Shown here one piece after another: positions 38,301-45,057 of a stretch of DNA of 64,000 nucleotides (positions are counted from its first letter, which is position 1; the number at the start of each line of letters is the position of its first letter). The notes beneath the pieces were generated by a model that had not been told where the DNA came from, ran no database searches, and was given only the letters and a program-made list of their open reading frames with translations. Origin of the DNA: Crocodylus rhombifer (taxonomy: Eukaryota > Chordata > Crocodylia > Crocodylidae); contig JAVSML010020418.1 of assembly GCA_038503035.1 (NCBI GenBank), forward strand, positions 1 through 64,000. The letters run 5' to 3'. The translations under genes were made by a program, and so were the position numbers.

Positions 38301-41300
38301 CAAATACAAGGTAAAAGTATGCAACAGAAAAGCAAGACAACTTGTATGGGTTCATAACACAAGTGTCATTAGGCTGGCAAGCCACAGTCTGGCAATGACC
38401 CCTTGCCCTAGGGGAGTGGTTTCAGCACTCTCAGGCTCTGGGCATCCCTCCGTATCTCCTGCGACTTGAGCGGCACCCGGTTCAGTAACTAATTTGTTAA
38501 TTGCCACACTTAATTCTTGGTGGGAGGCAGCAAGAGGAGCAAGCATTTTGTCCCACTGTTGTGCAGGGAACTGGGACAATTATGAGCTTACTTCCTTGCT
38601 CTGAAGCTGGTATAGACGAGCCTGTGCTTTGCTCCTCTGATGGGGAGGAGGAAGGAGCAAGCACTTAACTCCTCATTCAGGGTCCAGCAGGGGCAAACAG
38701 GAACTTGCTGCCTTCTGCTAGAGCCAGGCAGAGATGAGCCTATGCTTACCTCCTTGCATAGTGACGGGGCAGGGAAGAGCAAGTGTTTATCTCCTTGTAC
38801 CCTGTGGCACCCTCAGAAGCAGGGTGTTGAGAACTATGGCTATAGGTATTTGGTTTTGAGCTGTGGTCTGGACTCTATAGCCTACTGATGATCTTCAAAG
38901 AGTTCCTAAGCAACTGGCAGCTACCTTCTATGTTATGGTAAAGTATCTTTCCATCTTCAACCTGTGACCCTTTCAGTCTGTTGGCATGATCCAAAATCCA
39001 CTAAAATGAATGGAGAGACTCCCAGATGACTTCCCTAAACTGTGGATCACACCCCAGGCAATAGAGTGGTCTCTGAGGAGGGCAGTGCTGCTGATCTATT
39101 TAGCTATCTCCAGTGACCTATTTGATGGCTCCATTAAGGGACAGATGAGAAGGGTACATACTTTTGTGATTATGGTCAACAATTCTGTAAACTTACATAG
39201 ACATAATATTCTTCTCCCCAACTCTGTTGGGGTCTCTTGTCGTCTTAAACTGCAGGTTGTCTGGGTCATGGACCAGGGCTTACTGCATAGTTGTAGACAG
39301 TCCAGAACAGTGAGCTGGGTACTAATGGACTACAGGCATTCAGTAATAATTGTCATCTATAAATTATTTTCTCACATACAACACATTCATTCTCATTTCC
39401 CCCACAATCAGACCCCCAAAATTGGGGGGCATGTATTAATCAGGGAAGCTGACTTTGTGCCCAGGATAAAAGCATCCTGCTTTCGATTCCTGCTCTGCAG
39501 TACAGCAGCTGTTGCATTACTGGTCAGGCAGCTGCTGGAGTCGGTTGACTTAATGGCTCATTGTTCCTCACTCCAGAGGTGTTAATGGTCCTGATGTTCT
39601 GCTAATCCAGTTAACCTTTTTTAGGACAGTTTTGCCATCTGCTATCTGTTCCTAGTCTCTCTTCCTGTTTCACAGCCTTGGGAGACTCTCTACTCTTTTC
39701 AAAATTTTAGATCCACCCATAGAGGTCAGTCTTCAGCACCAGCTAGGGTTTGAGCTTTAGCTGAACAGGGAAGGGAGCATGAGTCAGCTGAACGTGGTGG
39801 AAGGAACATAAAAACCCACCCTTCCAAATGTGTACTTAATAACCCTGCCTGTCCCCATCCTAATCTCTTTATATGGTGCATCCCTTCTGTTTCCCTTTAT
39901 TTTTTTAAGACAGGATGCTCCTTAAAGCAGAGCATGCAATGAATGCTGTTGTAGTCTGTCTAATATTTAATGGAATCAAGGAAATGGGATTACACAATGG
40001 AGGAATATTAAAAATGGAGCACTGTGAGTTGAGTTGCGGGCTATTGGATGTAGTGAGCAAGATATCATCTTGCTTAATTCAACTCCTGTTAAGCATGAAA
40101 GTAGAGCTACAATAGGCAAAATGATAAACATTTCATGTTGACCTCTGTGTGAGTTCAAAGACCCATCACAGTTAAATAAGTCTAGTGGAGGCTTCAGTGT
40201 CCAGATACTTACCAAAAGCTAAATATTGAGAGAGAATGAGTTTCTCAACATCCTTTTGGAGTGTGTATGTATTTCCAGTGGGCACTGGAATGTAAACAGA
40301 ACTAAAATGAGCCATAAATAGAGCAGAGCTTTCCTAATGTATTGAACAAAAAATGCCTTAATTCTGACCCTTTTTATTGAACGTAAACTCTGTTCCGTGC
40401 AGTCAGGACTAAGGAATGTGAAAAGTTAATTTTGTTCTCTAAAAATAGATTTTTTTTTTAAATTAAATTATTAAGTTGCATTCCTTCCAGCCATCATTAT
40501 AAATAGTAAAGGAGAAAAAAAGATACTGTGGACAAGAGCTCTAATTTTCTAATCATTGCTTTGCAATAAGTGCATCTTTAAAAAAGGAAAAGAAAAGAAA
40601 AGGTTGCTTACAAAAAAATGTACATTCTTGGTGCCATGTTCTCAAATGGGTGAGAAGCTTCCAGCACACCTAAAGGGAAGGAGGTGAGTTGAGGTGGCTT
40701 TCACCTCCTTTGATCTCCTGAGAATAGCTGGGAATTGTTTTGGCTTGCAGTGCAACCGGCAGTAGCTTCATGGCCGTTCTAAGTTGTGCTAGCTAAAATA
40801 ATCCAGGACTGTCAGAGCATTACGTTCTCTCCTGCCCATGGGCCCAAATACCGTGCTGTAGCACAAAGGCTGCACTAGCCAGTAGATATAGGTGAAGTAT
40901 CAGAAAATCAACACTGAAGGAAGCTTCAGTCCTCTTGTCTCTATTCTTGCACAAGAAGTCTTCTGGGATTTCCTGTGCAAAGTGCTTTCTGTCCTGAGCA
41001 AGTATGATGTTCTTTAGGTATATGGACTATTTTGCATTCTATCAAATAGCAAGCTGTCTGCCCCCAAGAGCACTTAATACACATGCACAGTAATGCTTGG
41101 TTTTCAGGTCTGGAGAAGTTGATATGTTGCTTCTAAATATGTCACCTAAATGTTGAATAAATAAATATGGGAAAGGTCATCACATATCAGAACATGCTAG
41201 AATGTGGTGTTGATTAGCATATAATGCTGACAGGTTTCATGTATGAAGTTTGGATACTTTGGGGAATGGTTCTGTTCACTTGCTACGGCCATAAGCCAAT

Positions 41301-44300
41301 ACTTGTTGCAATGGATGTCAAGAGTTACGCTCCTAAGTCTATATTTGGACACCTAATTATGAGGCCTGTTTTTCAAAGTGTTGACTGGCCAGCAGTTCCC
41401 ATGGCAATTGGTAGGACCTAGAACAGAGATGAGCAAACTATGGCCTGTGAGCTGGATCTGGCCTGCCAGGCCATTCTATTCAGCCTGCAGGGCCCCTAAA
41501 AAATTTTTAAAAATAATATTCATCTGCCCTTGGCTGCCTGTCAGAGATGACAGGAGTCAGTGGCAATAGGACCTAGGGGAAGTCGGTGGCAGGACCCGGC
41601 AGCCAGAGCAGCAAGGCTGGCTCAACCCTTCCGCCCAATTCCCCCTAGGCCCCCATCCTCAACCCCATCTAGAAGCGTCTGGGACTGTTCCTTGCCTCCC
41701 TCTGCCAGAGAGGTAAATTCAGATAAGAAGGTGGAGGGAGGGGGGTGGAGGCAGAGGAGGACTGTGGGTGATCACCCCAGTCTGCAGGGCCAGGCCAGGC
41801 ATGTGGCGCCAGAGTGGCGGGTAGGGCGTAGAGGGGAGTGGTGGCAGCGGTGGGCAGCAACGCAGGAAATGGCTGCAGCAGATGGGAGTGAGTGGTAGTG
41901 AGCGGGTGTGCGGAGCGCATCCAAAGCTGGGTGGGAGTGCAGGGTCTGTACCAGTGCTCGGGGGCCCAGGGCAGGGTGGCAGGGGCTCTGGAACTGGGCC
42001 AGCCCCCCACTTACCCTGCTGGCACAGCCCAGTCCAGCTCCATAGAACCCCCTCCAGCCTGAGCCCTGCACTCCTGCCACCCCAGCCGGGGCCACAGTAG
42101 CATTGGCCCTGGGACACCAGCATGGGCCCCACACTTCTGCCCATTTGTTACAGCTCTCAGCATGCCTGCTTGCTGCCACTGAACCCTGCCAGCCGCAGCC
42201 ATTTCCCTGCTTCTGCCGCTACTCCCCTTCACCCCCTTGCCTGCCACTCTGGCACCACATGGTTCCTGGCTGCAGTGCCGGGCTGCAGAACTCAGGAGGA
42301 GCTAGCCTGGCCCCTGTGATTATGGGCTGGCCCCTTGCAGTTCCAGCCGGGCCAGTCCAGCTCCTGCTGCATCCTGCGGTCTCGGCCGTGGTGCTGAAGT
42401 GGTTGTGGTGGTGGGGATGGGGAAATGGCAGGAGAAGGGCAGCAGTGGCAGATGGAGGGGGAAGTGGCAGTAAGTGGGAGTATGGGGCCCACGCTGGTGC
42501 CTTGGGGCCAGGAGTGGCAGGAGCCTGGAGCCTGGGCTGGCAGGGGCTCTGCCTGCCACTCACGGCGTGGGGCTATGGGCAAACCCTCCCCCTCCACACA
42601 TGCCACAACCCTTCCCAACCACTGTCCCCCCATACTCACCCACACAGCCCACCTACCCACATGCTCTCTCACCCCACATATATACTCCTTTCCTACACCT
42701 ATCCATCCCCCCACATACCACACACCCTCAGCCCCCCACAAACCTATACACACACCCCTATGCCCCTTGCCCCCCCGCAACAATATACAAGACTAAGACT
42801 TCATTTTAAGCTGTTATACAATCACCTCTATGTATGCGATGCAAACGCATGTAAATCAGGACAAAAATAATTTTTGAAATCAAATTAATGTGTGTTGTAG
42901 TAGATGTTTGATTTTTAGAATATAATTTGGTATTTTTCTGGTTCTGATGGCAAACCCCCTTTCTGAATGGAGTACTTCTGGGGCACAAGGTCAAACATGG
43001 GGCCAACTACTACTCACTGTTCAGTCCTGAGTTTACTCTAGGTCCGAAACTCACATAAGTGAAAAGGCCTAGATTTGGACACTGGCAGGTTTTATGGCTG
43101 TTGGACACTGGCTGGTCTCAAAGTGCAGTCAACACTATTATGGCAAATGGTGTCAGCCCTGTGGGTAGTATTTTGGAAGGGAACAATAAAATCATACCTG
43201 CCTTGAAAGCTTGACAGTGACCTTACCTAATAGTAAATAGCCATTTTGCCACCTACACACTTACAGCTGTAAGAGGTGTCCTGAATCCTTCCATCAGAAG
43301 AGTCCCCATGGCAAAAATGTTACTTCTTGCTTGCTCTTTGACTGTCTTAATGAATCGTGCCCCCCCCCAACTTTGATATTACATTTATTAAGTTTTGGGC
43401 TTTTTCAGGTTTTTCCAATTCGGAGTATGCATCTTCTCTGTTCATTAAAGCCAGGTGTGTAATGTAGTTATTTCTTTTATCTTCTTTAGAGAACAATACA
43501 CACGAATGATCCTTGAACAAGAGAACCTCGGGAAGGTGAGGATGGGATTCTTTCTTTAATGTTGGGTGTGGAGAGGGGAAACCAAGCTGCAGTCCATACT
43601 TTTTTTTTGGTTCAACATTTAAGGCTATGGTCATCCTTTTAAAAAAAGCATATTGCAGACCACAAAGAAAATTCCATTACTGCTGGCATCAGTAACTAAT
43701 CCCCTGAAAAGAGATCATGCTAGCTCTTCAGAGCTTGATTTCTTCCAGCGTATAGCATGAGCTGCTTGTAAAAGATAGTCAAACAGCTTAACACGACAGC
43801 ACATTCCCTGTAAACTATTTGGATAAGAAACTGAAACACAGATATAACAAATTGTGCCAGCTCAAATTTGAAGTTGTATATAAAGCAACCTGTTGAAGAC
43901 CATAAATTTTAAAGCTGTCAGTCTTATCACCTTTATAAAAGGCCAACGATATCTTCCATGTAGCTGCACTAACAAAAGCTGTTGTCTGAGTTTATTCTTG
44001 TGTGAAGCTCTGGCTAGTGTGGGAGGGGAAGCCTTACCAATTCAGACAAAACCCCTGCCTTTTCCTTTCTAGCTTTCTCTTTGTGAGCAAATTTTACATG
44101 TTTGTGTCACTGCCTGTATGGATTTAATTGCAGTTTCTTTTGTAAAACTTTAATTTCCGGGTTGATAACTTCATGGGCATGGTCTGTTTATAGGCTGTGA
44201 CTTGATATACAGAGTCTCAATCCAGAAGTGATTTTTTTTTTTTTTTGGTGATAATGCATTTTCCCAAAACAAATGGGATGCCCCACAGAGAACCTGGGGA

Positions 44301-44658
44301 CAAAGCACAGCAGACTTACAATATCAAAAAAGGGATTTTTATTAACTGATCTGAATATTAGCAATATTTGACAGCAGAACGAAATGTTCTTTCACATTGA
44401 AGTAGCTATGCAAGCTAGCATTTGTAATATAGAGCTGTTCCCAAAATCTAAAATGGTTTTGTTTGTTTATAACAGAAATTACGAGAGAAACAAAAAGCTG
44501 TGCGTGAGAGTCACGGTCCAAATATGAAGCAAGTTAAAATGTGGCGAGATGTTGAGAAGCTGATGGAGTGTAAGAGAGAATGTTTTCTAAAGCAACAAAA
44601 TCAAACTTCTATTGGTCAAGTCATTCAGGAAGGAGGAGAGGACAGGCTGGTATTATGA
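2234..44658 (+). CDS. IFT81: IFT81, intraflagellar transport protein 81 (partial gene, C-terminal 533 residues, 15 exons)
   Basis: IFT81 is a core subunit of the IFT-B1 complex, which carries cargo along the ciliary axoneme. It pairs with IFT74 through long coiled coils, and its N-terminal calponin-homology-like domain binds tubulin (family knowledge). Joining 2234-2323, 3518-3583, 3903-4013, 5276-5360, 13809-13972, 15620-15715, 18663-18809, 27967-28116, 30245-30373, 32146-32235, 34834-34920, 36145-36216, 36292-36377, 43490-43535 and 44476-44658 gives one open frame of 533 codons and a TGA. The product is rich in Lys, Glu and Gln, as expected of a coiled coil, and I recognise it as IFT81 by blocks such as [38 protein letters not shown] and the C-terminal [12 protein letters not shown]. 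Adding the roughly 143 missing N-terminal residues gives about 676, the usual family length. The upstream exons and promoter lie outside the window. All introns are phase 0 except those after 5360 (phase 1) and 36377 (phase 2). Confidence 0.97.
2324..3517 (+). other. IFT81 intron, 1.2 kb
   Basis: This intron runs from donor gtaaat to acceptor ttttgtag. It is AT-rich with short T runs. I see no recognisable repeat or RNA gene in it. Confidence 0.85.
3518..3583 (+). CDS. IFT81: IFT81 exon (about residues 174-195)
   Basis: Twenty-two codons, from [12 protein letters not shown] to RLKKR, encode a highly charged coiled-coil segment that is almost unchanged between vertebrates. The donor is AGG|gtaata. 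The exon is phase 0 on both sides. Confidence 0.96.
3584..3902 (+). other. IFT81 intron, 319 bases
   Basis: This is a short intron with donor gtaata and acceptor ttactgtag. It contains no recognisable feature. Confidence 0.85.
3903..4013 (+). CDS. IFT81: IFT81 exon (about residues 196-232)
   Basis: Thirty-seven codons begin [17 protein letters not shown] and end in QKQEQKNQ. The segment is coiled coil. The donor is CAG|gtattc. The open frame continues past the donor by chance, but the next true exon supplies the expected LFHA continuation. Confidence 0.96.
4014..5275 (+). other. IFT81 intron, 1.26 kb
   Basis: The donor is gtattc and the acceptor is tctcttaag. I recognise no repeat or gene in this intron. 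The minus-strand frame over 5111-5335 overlaps the next exon and is a shadow. Confidence 0.8.
5276..5360 (+). CDS. IFT81: IFT81 exon (about residues 233-260)
   Basis: Twenty-eight codons, [16 protein letters not shown] to SKPE, are followed by one base of a split serine codon, giving a phase 1 donor A|gtaagt. The AVLDSKPE part differs most from mammals, where this stretch is alanine-rich. The frame is intact. Confidence 0.94.
10034..10630. mobile_element. GC-rich hAT-type element with internal tandem repeats of about 202 bp
   Basis: The left end, CAGGAATGTCAAACTCAACT, matches the common hAT-type terminus 'CAGGGGTGTCAAACTCA'. The interior is GC-rich, and a motif resembling 'gtctgtgagctggatcc' recurs near 10085, 10287 and 10488. 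A second shared motif, gccagactgaccc, lies at 10248 and 10448. The period is therefore about 200-203 bp over three copies. The right terminus was not found. Stop-poor frames on both strands come from base composition and repetition and are not coding evidence. Confidence 0.6.
10974..10997. repeat. (TAA)n microsatellite
   Basis: A run of about eight TAA units, visible directly. Confidence 0.95.
11475..12717 (-). pseudogene. Unidentified decayed coding-like stretch, antisense inside an IFT81 intron
   Basis: On the minus strand there are open frames at 12717-12385 (110 aa), about 12303-11875 (open frame about 142 codons, ATG at 12156) and 11687-11475 (70 aa). The first two share a frame and are separated by three or four stops over about 80 bases. 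The last is in another frame. Composition is protein-like, with Trp and Cys well represented, for example [26 protein letters not shown] and [15 protein letters not shown] do not recognise the family. It could be a decayed retroelement or viral-derived gene, a retropseudogene, or chance. Confidence 0.25.
12899..12970 (+). pseudogene. Possible GIY-YIG endonuclease fragment (Penelope-like element?)
   Basis: A plus-strand frame reads [19 protein letters not shown]. This resembles the 'YIGQT.R.L..R..EH' signature of the GIY-YIG nuclease carried by Penelope-like retroelements. The match is only about 20 residues with no reverse transcriptase beside it, so chance is a real alternative. Confidence 0.25.
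13809..13972 (+). CDS. IFT81: IFT81 exon (about residues 261-315)
   Basis: Two bases complete the split serine codon, followed by 54 codons from [19 protein letters not shown] to DLNELETK. It includes the conserved [12 protein letters not shown] block. The acceptor is tttcctcaag. The donor, AAG|gtccag, is weak: only the GT and the preceding AAG fit the consensus. The exon ends at the position expected from the protein. Confidence 0.95.
13973..15619 (+). other. IFT81 intron, 1.65 kb
   Basis: This intron starts with the weak donor gtccag and ends at acceptor ccattccag. Frames on both strands (14699-15037 plus, 15192-15510 minus) match nothing I recognise. No clear repeat is seen. Confidence 0.75.
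15620..15715 (+). CDS. IFT81: IFT81 exon (about residues 316-347)
   Basis: Thirty-two codons run from [17 protein letters not shown] to FSMYRQQ. The donor is CAG|gtaaga. Coiled-coil segment, phase 0 on both sides. Confidence 0.96.
16452..16504. repeat. Compound microsatellite (TG)n-(TATG)-(GATA)n
   Basis: About ten TG units run into a short tatatg/tatgtg stretch and then four GATA-type units. Visible directly. Confidence 0.95.
16797..17226 (+). mobile_element. CR1 LINE, 3' fragment
   Basis: The 5'-truncated fragment carries the end of CR1 ORF2, including [20 protein letters not shown] and [11 protein letters not shown]. It then has the 'gttggacttgatgatctgctcaggtcccttcc' 3' UTR. It lies in the same orientation as IFT81, inside an intron. 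The usual terminal octamer repeat is reduced to 'aactatgaaac'. Confidence 0.9.
18663..18809 (+). CDS. IFT81: IFT81 exon (about residues 348-396)
   Basis: Forty-nine codons start [20 protein letters not shown] and end [10 protein letters not shown]. The donor is GAG|gtatgt and the acceptor is catacag. Predicted coiled coil, phase 0 on both sides. Confidence 0.96.
19531..19546. repeat. Target-site duplication, left copy
   Basis: GCATCTACAGTACTTT matches 19700-19715 at 14 of 16 positions and flanks the Penelope-like fragment. Confidence 0.75.
19547..19699 (-). mobile_element. Penelope-like retroelement fragment with hammerhead-ribozyme-like core
   Basis: The plus strand reads 'ttggttgtacccatgttggtcta...gatatctttttttagaccaac...gctttcagg...ttcttcaggcacag'. 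This is the widespread sauropsid repeat with a 'GTAGCCGTGTTGGTCTA' head. Read on the minus strand, 19690-19684 is CTGAAGA, fitting the hammerhead core CUGANGA. A short stem II candidate follows, and then GAAA at 19667-19664. The flanks repeat (19531-19546 and 19700-19715), as expected of a reverse-transcribed insertion with a long target duplication. A U-H cleavage dinucleotide at the expected place is not evident, so this copy is probably inactive. Assignment to Penelope-like elements is inferred. Confidence 0.6.
19700..19715. repeat. Target-site duplication, right copy
   Basis: GCATCTATAATACTTT matches 19531-19546 at 14 of 16 positions. Confidence 0.75.
21100..21290 (+). mobile_element. MIR SINE
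   Basis: The stretch 'ctccatgcctcaatttcttcatctgtaaaa...gatgcctacccc' matches the MIR core and downstream part ('gcctcagtttcctcatctgtaaaatggg..ataat..cctacc'). Diverged, as expected for this ancient family. Confidence 0.7.
22990..23085. repeat. AT-rich low-complexity tract
   Basis: Nearly pure A/T with repeated 'taataatt' and 'tttaataa' words. Visible directly. Confidence 0.9.
27420..27580 (+). mobile_element. MIR SINE
   Basis: It reads 'gattgggagacctgggttct...tctctctgtctcagttttctgtctataaagg...aaagctctttgaaatt'. This follows the MIR order: the 'gagacctgggttc' part, the 'cctcagtttcc' core, then 'aaagcgctttgaga'. Confidence 0.7.
27680..27845 (-). mobile_element. MIR SINE
   Basis: On the minus strand it reads 'gcagtgtggcgtgttgcacagaggactgggactcctaagttccc' and then 'atgcctcggtatcttagtttgatcatttgt'. 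This is the MIR head and core with divergence. It lies about 120 bases before the next IFT81 exon. Confidence 0.6.
27967..28116 (+). CDS. IFT81: IFT81 exon (about residues 397-446)
   Basis: Fifty codons start [20 protein letters not shown], cover the conserved [12 protein letters not shown] block and end QEQL. The acceptor is ctcatttcag and the donor is TTG|gtaatg. Phase 0 on both sides. Confidence 0.97.
28117..30244 (+). other. IFT81 intron, 2.1 kb
   Basis: This intron contains two 'ttgacttcaattaaggagcagg / gaccctgatcc'-type sauropsid repeat traces (28400-28428 and 29941-30003). It also has homopolymer runs near 29340-29390 (C7, T6, G8, T9). No gene is recognised. Confidence 0.75.
30245..30373 (+). 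CDS. IFT81: IFT81 exon (about residues 447-489)
   Basis: Forty-three codons include [20 protein letters not shown] and [14 protein letters not shown], among the best conserved parts of IFT81. The acceptor is tgtctgcag and the donor is ATG|gtgatt. Phase 0 on both sides. Confidence 0.97.
30374..32145 (+). other. IFT81 intron, 1.8 kb
   Basis: T-rich intron with several T/A runs. It carries minus-strand open frames of 164 codons (31579-31085) and 63 codons (31997-31806) that I cannot assign. The donor is gtgatt and the acceptor is cacatcag. Confidence 0.75.
31085..31579 (-). other. Unidentified antisense open reading frame, 164 codons
   Basis: It is one of the longer frames in AT-rich sequence here and has a mixed composition (for example [19 protein letters not shown] and [18 protein letters not shown]). 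I see no signal peptide or membrane segment at the start and recognise no family. It could be a decayed retroelement piece or chance. A 63-codon frame at 31997-31806 lies upstream on the same strand. Confidence 0.2.
32146..32235 (+). CDS. IFT81: IFT81 exon (about residues 490-519)
   Basis: Thirty codons, [14 protein letters not shown] to [11 protein letters not shown]. The acceptor is cacatcag and the donor is CAG|gttagt. Coiled coil, phase 0 on both sides. Confidence 0.96.
32690..33105 (-). mobile_element. CR1 LINE, 3' fragment (antisense to IFT81)
   Basis: Read on the minus strand it has the end of CR1 ORF2 ([37 protein letters not shown]) and then the 3' UTR 'gggctggactcgatctcccgaggtcccttccagccctaa'. 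The terminus is 'tctatgaaatc'. It is 5'-truncated, as is usual for CR1. Confidence 0.92.
33864..34178. mobile_element. hAT-type non-autonomous element, 315 bp, both ends present
   Basis: The left end is CAGTGGTGTCAAACATACAG. The right end reversed is CAGGGCTGTCAAACTCACTT. Together they form terminal inverted repeats typical of hAT. Flanking 8-mers tcatagac and ttaaaaac agree at 5 of 8 positions, a possible worn target duplication. The interior is GC-richer than the host intron. Confidence 0.75.
34834..34920 (+). CDS. IFT81: IFT81 exon (about residues 520-548)
   Basis: Twenty-nine codons, [20 protein letters not shown] to STLEQ. The acceptor is ttcaccccag and the donor is CAA|gtaaga. Phase 0 on both sides. 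Confidence 0.96.
34921..36144 (+). other. IFT81 intron, 1.2 kb
   Basis: It includes a MITE-like stretch around 35390-35485 ('ggtggacaagccctaac' end). No gene or structured RNA is recognised. Confidence 0.75.
36145..36216 (+). CDS. IFT81: IFT81 exon (about residues 549-572)
   Basis: Twenty-four codons, [18 protein letters not shown] to NCTKQ. The acceptor is ttcttcag and the donor is CAG|gtaaga. It is separated from the next exon by only 75 bases. Confidence 0.95.
36217..36291 (+). other. IFT81 mini-intron, 75 bases, open in frame
   Basis: It has a strong donor (gtaaga) and an acceptor with a pyrimidine tract (gtatttctgttcag). Its length is a multiple of three and it has no in-frame stop, so retention would add 25 residues without breaking the frame. 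The known protein lacks this insert, so splicing is the expected outcome. Confidence 0.9.
36292..36377 (+). CDS. IFT81: IFT81 exon (about residues 573-600)
   Basis: Twenty-eight codons, [16 protein letters not shown] to RRKAI, plus two bases of a split arginine codon (AG|gtaaat, phase 2). The split codon completes correctly at 43490. Confidence 0.95.
38414..38838. mobile_element. hAT-type element with internal repeats of about 118 bp
   Basis: The left end 'gagtggtttcagcactctcagg' and the right end 'gggtgttgagaactatgg' are worn versions of the paired 'CAGTGGTTCTCAAC' hAT termini. Inside, 'gacgagcctgtgctt' (38615) and 'gatgagcctatgctt' (38733) start two diverged copies of a unit of about 118 bp. 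No convincing target duplication. Confidence 0.5.
41424..42780. mobile_element. GC-rich block headed by a hAT-type terminus
   Basis: The left end, CAGAGATGAGCAAACTATGG, is a typical hAT-type terminus. It is followed by 'cctgtgagctggatctggcctgccaggcc', shared in style with the 10034 element. The interior is strongly GC-rich. It carries overlapping stop-free frames on both strands, up to 255 codons at 42103-42870, that look like composition artefacts (Pro, Gly, Ala, Trp-rich). A matching right end was not identified. Confidence 0.5.
42590..42780 (+). repeat. C-rich, strand-asymmetric low-complexity tract
   Basis: The plus strand is dominated by C, A and T with 'cccacataccacacacc' words and almost no G. 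It forms the right part of the GC-rich block. Confidence 0.85.
43490..43535 (+). CDS. IFT81: IFT81 exon (about residues 601-616)
   Basis: One base completes the split arginine codon, then [15 protein letters not shown]. This is the smallest IFT81 exon here. The acceptor is ttctttag and the donor is AAG|gtgagg, phase 0. Confidence 0.94.
43536..44475 (+). other. IFT81 intron, 940 bases (last)
   Basis: Donor gtgagg, acceptor ttataacag. Contains a T15 run near 44230. No other feature is seen. Confidence 0.85.
44476..44658 (+). CDS. IFT81: IFT81 final coding exon (about residues 617-676) with TGA stop
   Basis: Sixty codons, [18 protein letters not shown] to [10 protein letters not shown], are followed by TGA at 44656-44658. 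The C-terminal block [14 protein letters not shown] is the conserved end of IFT81, so the protein ends at its normal place. Confidence 0.97.
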   Translation, partial: KLREKQKAVRESHGPNMKQVKMWRDVEKLMECKRECFLKQQNQTSIGQVIQEGGEDRLVL

Positions 44659-44827
44659 AATCATTTAAAATCTGGGCATTTTAAGTTGTTTTGCTGTTGA
44701 TTGTTCGGTTTTTATACAGTTTCTCTATAAATGAATTGTAAATATTTTGTTTTCAGTGGAGAATCTAAGGGTAAAGTCAACCAGCATGCAAACAGCATTA
44801 TTTAACAGCCAAGGAAATAGCTTACAT
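44659..44827 (+). other. Probable start of the IFT81 3' UTR
   Basis: AT-rich sequence between the stop codon and a hAT element. No AATAAA is present. A TATAAA hexamer at about 44727 followed by 'ttgtaaatattttgtttt' is a weak candidate for the poly(A) site. The true transcript end cannot be fixed from sequence alone. Confidence 0.45.
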
Positions 44828-45057
44828 CAGTGAGGGCCAGTCTTTTTGGTAGGTTTGCCATGAATTGGCCCCAGACAAGGCCTTTCCAAGTGCCACTCTG
44901 ATCCCCTGCCCTGTCTGCTGCTCTGCCTTTTGCTCTGTACTGTGTGCTCTCAACCCCCTCTACCATTGTGTTGCCTGTTGTGACACTGATCTGCCACGTG
45001 CCACAATGAGCTGCCTGTGCTGTCTGTGGCACCCATGCTGCATGTTGGTCACCCCTA
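44828..45057. mobile_element. hAT-type non-autonomous element, 230 bp, with 8-bp target duplication
   Basis: The left end is CAGTGAGGGCCAGTCTTTTT, and the right end 'gttggtcacccta' type closes as the reversed terminus. Flanking 8-mers gcttacat (44820-44827) and acttacat (45058-45065) agree at 7 of 8 positions, as expected for hAT. It sits 169 bases beyond the IFT81 stop. Confidence 0.8.

Larger units (their letters stand above)
36378..43489 (+). other. IFT81 intron, 7.1 kb
   Basis: It is AT-rich up to about 38300. Then come a hAT-like element with tandem repeats (38414-38838), a GAAAA-type low-complexity stretch (40581-40602) and a very GC-rich hAT-derived block (41424-42780) ending in a C-rich strand-biased tract. 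A 191-codon plus frame at 39010-39585 matches nothing I recognise. Confidence 0.75.

Noticed and set aside
39010..39585. 191-codon plus frame in the 7.1 kb intron
   Set aside because: No recognisable family or splice context. It remains a chance frame unless homology is found.
42103..42870. 255-codon plus frame and overlapping frames of 111-163 codons on both strands
   Set aside because: They lie in a GC-rich repeat-derived block with few stops in any frame. The translations are low-complexity (Pro, Gly, Ala, Trp, Thr) and no domain is seen.
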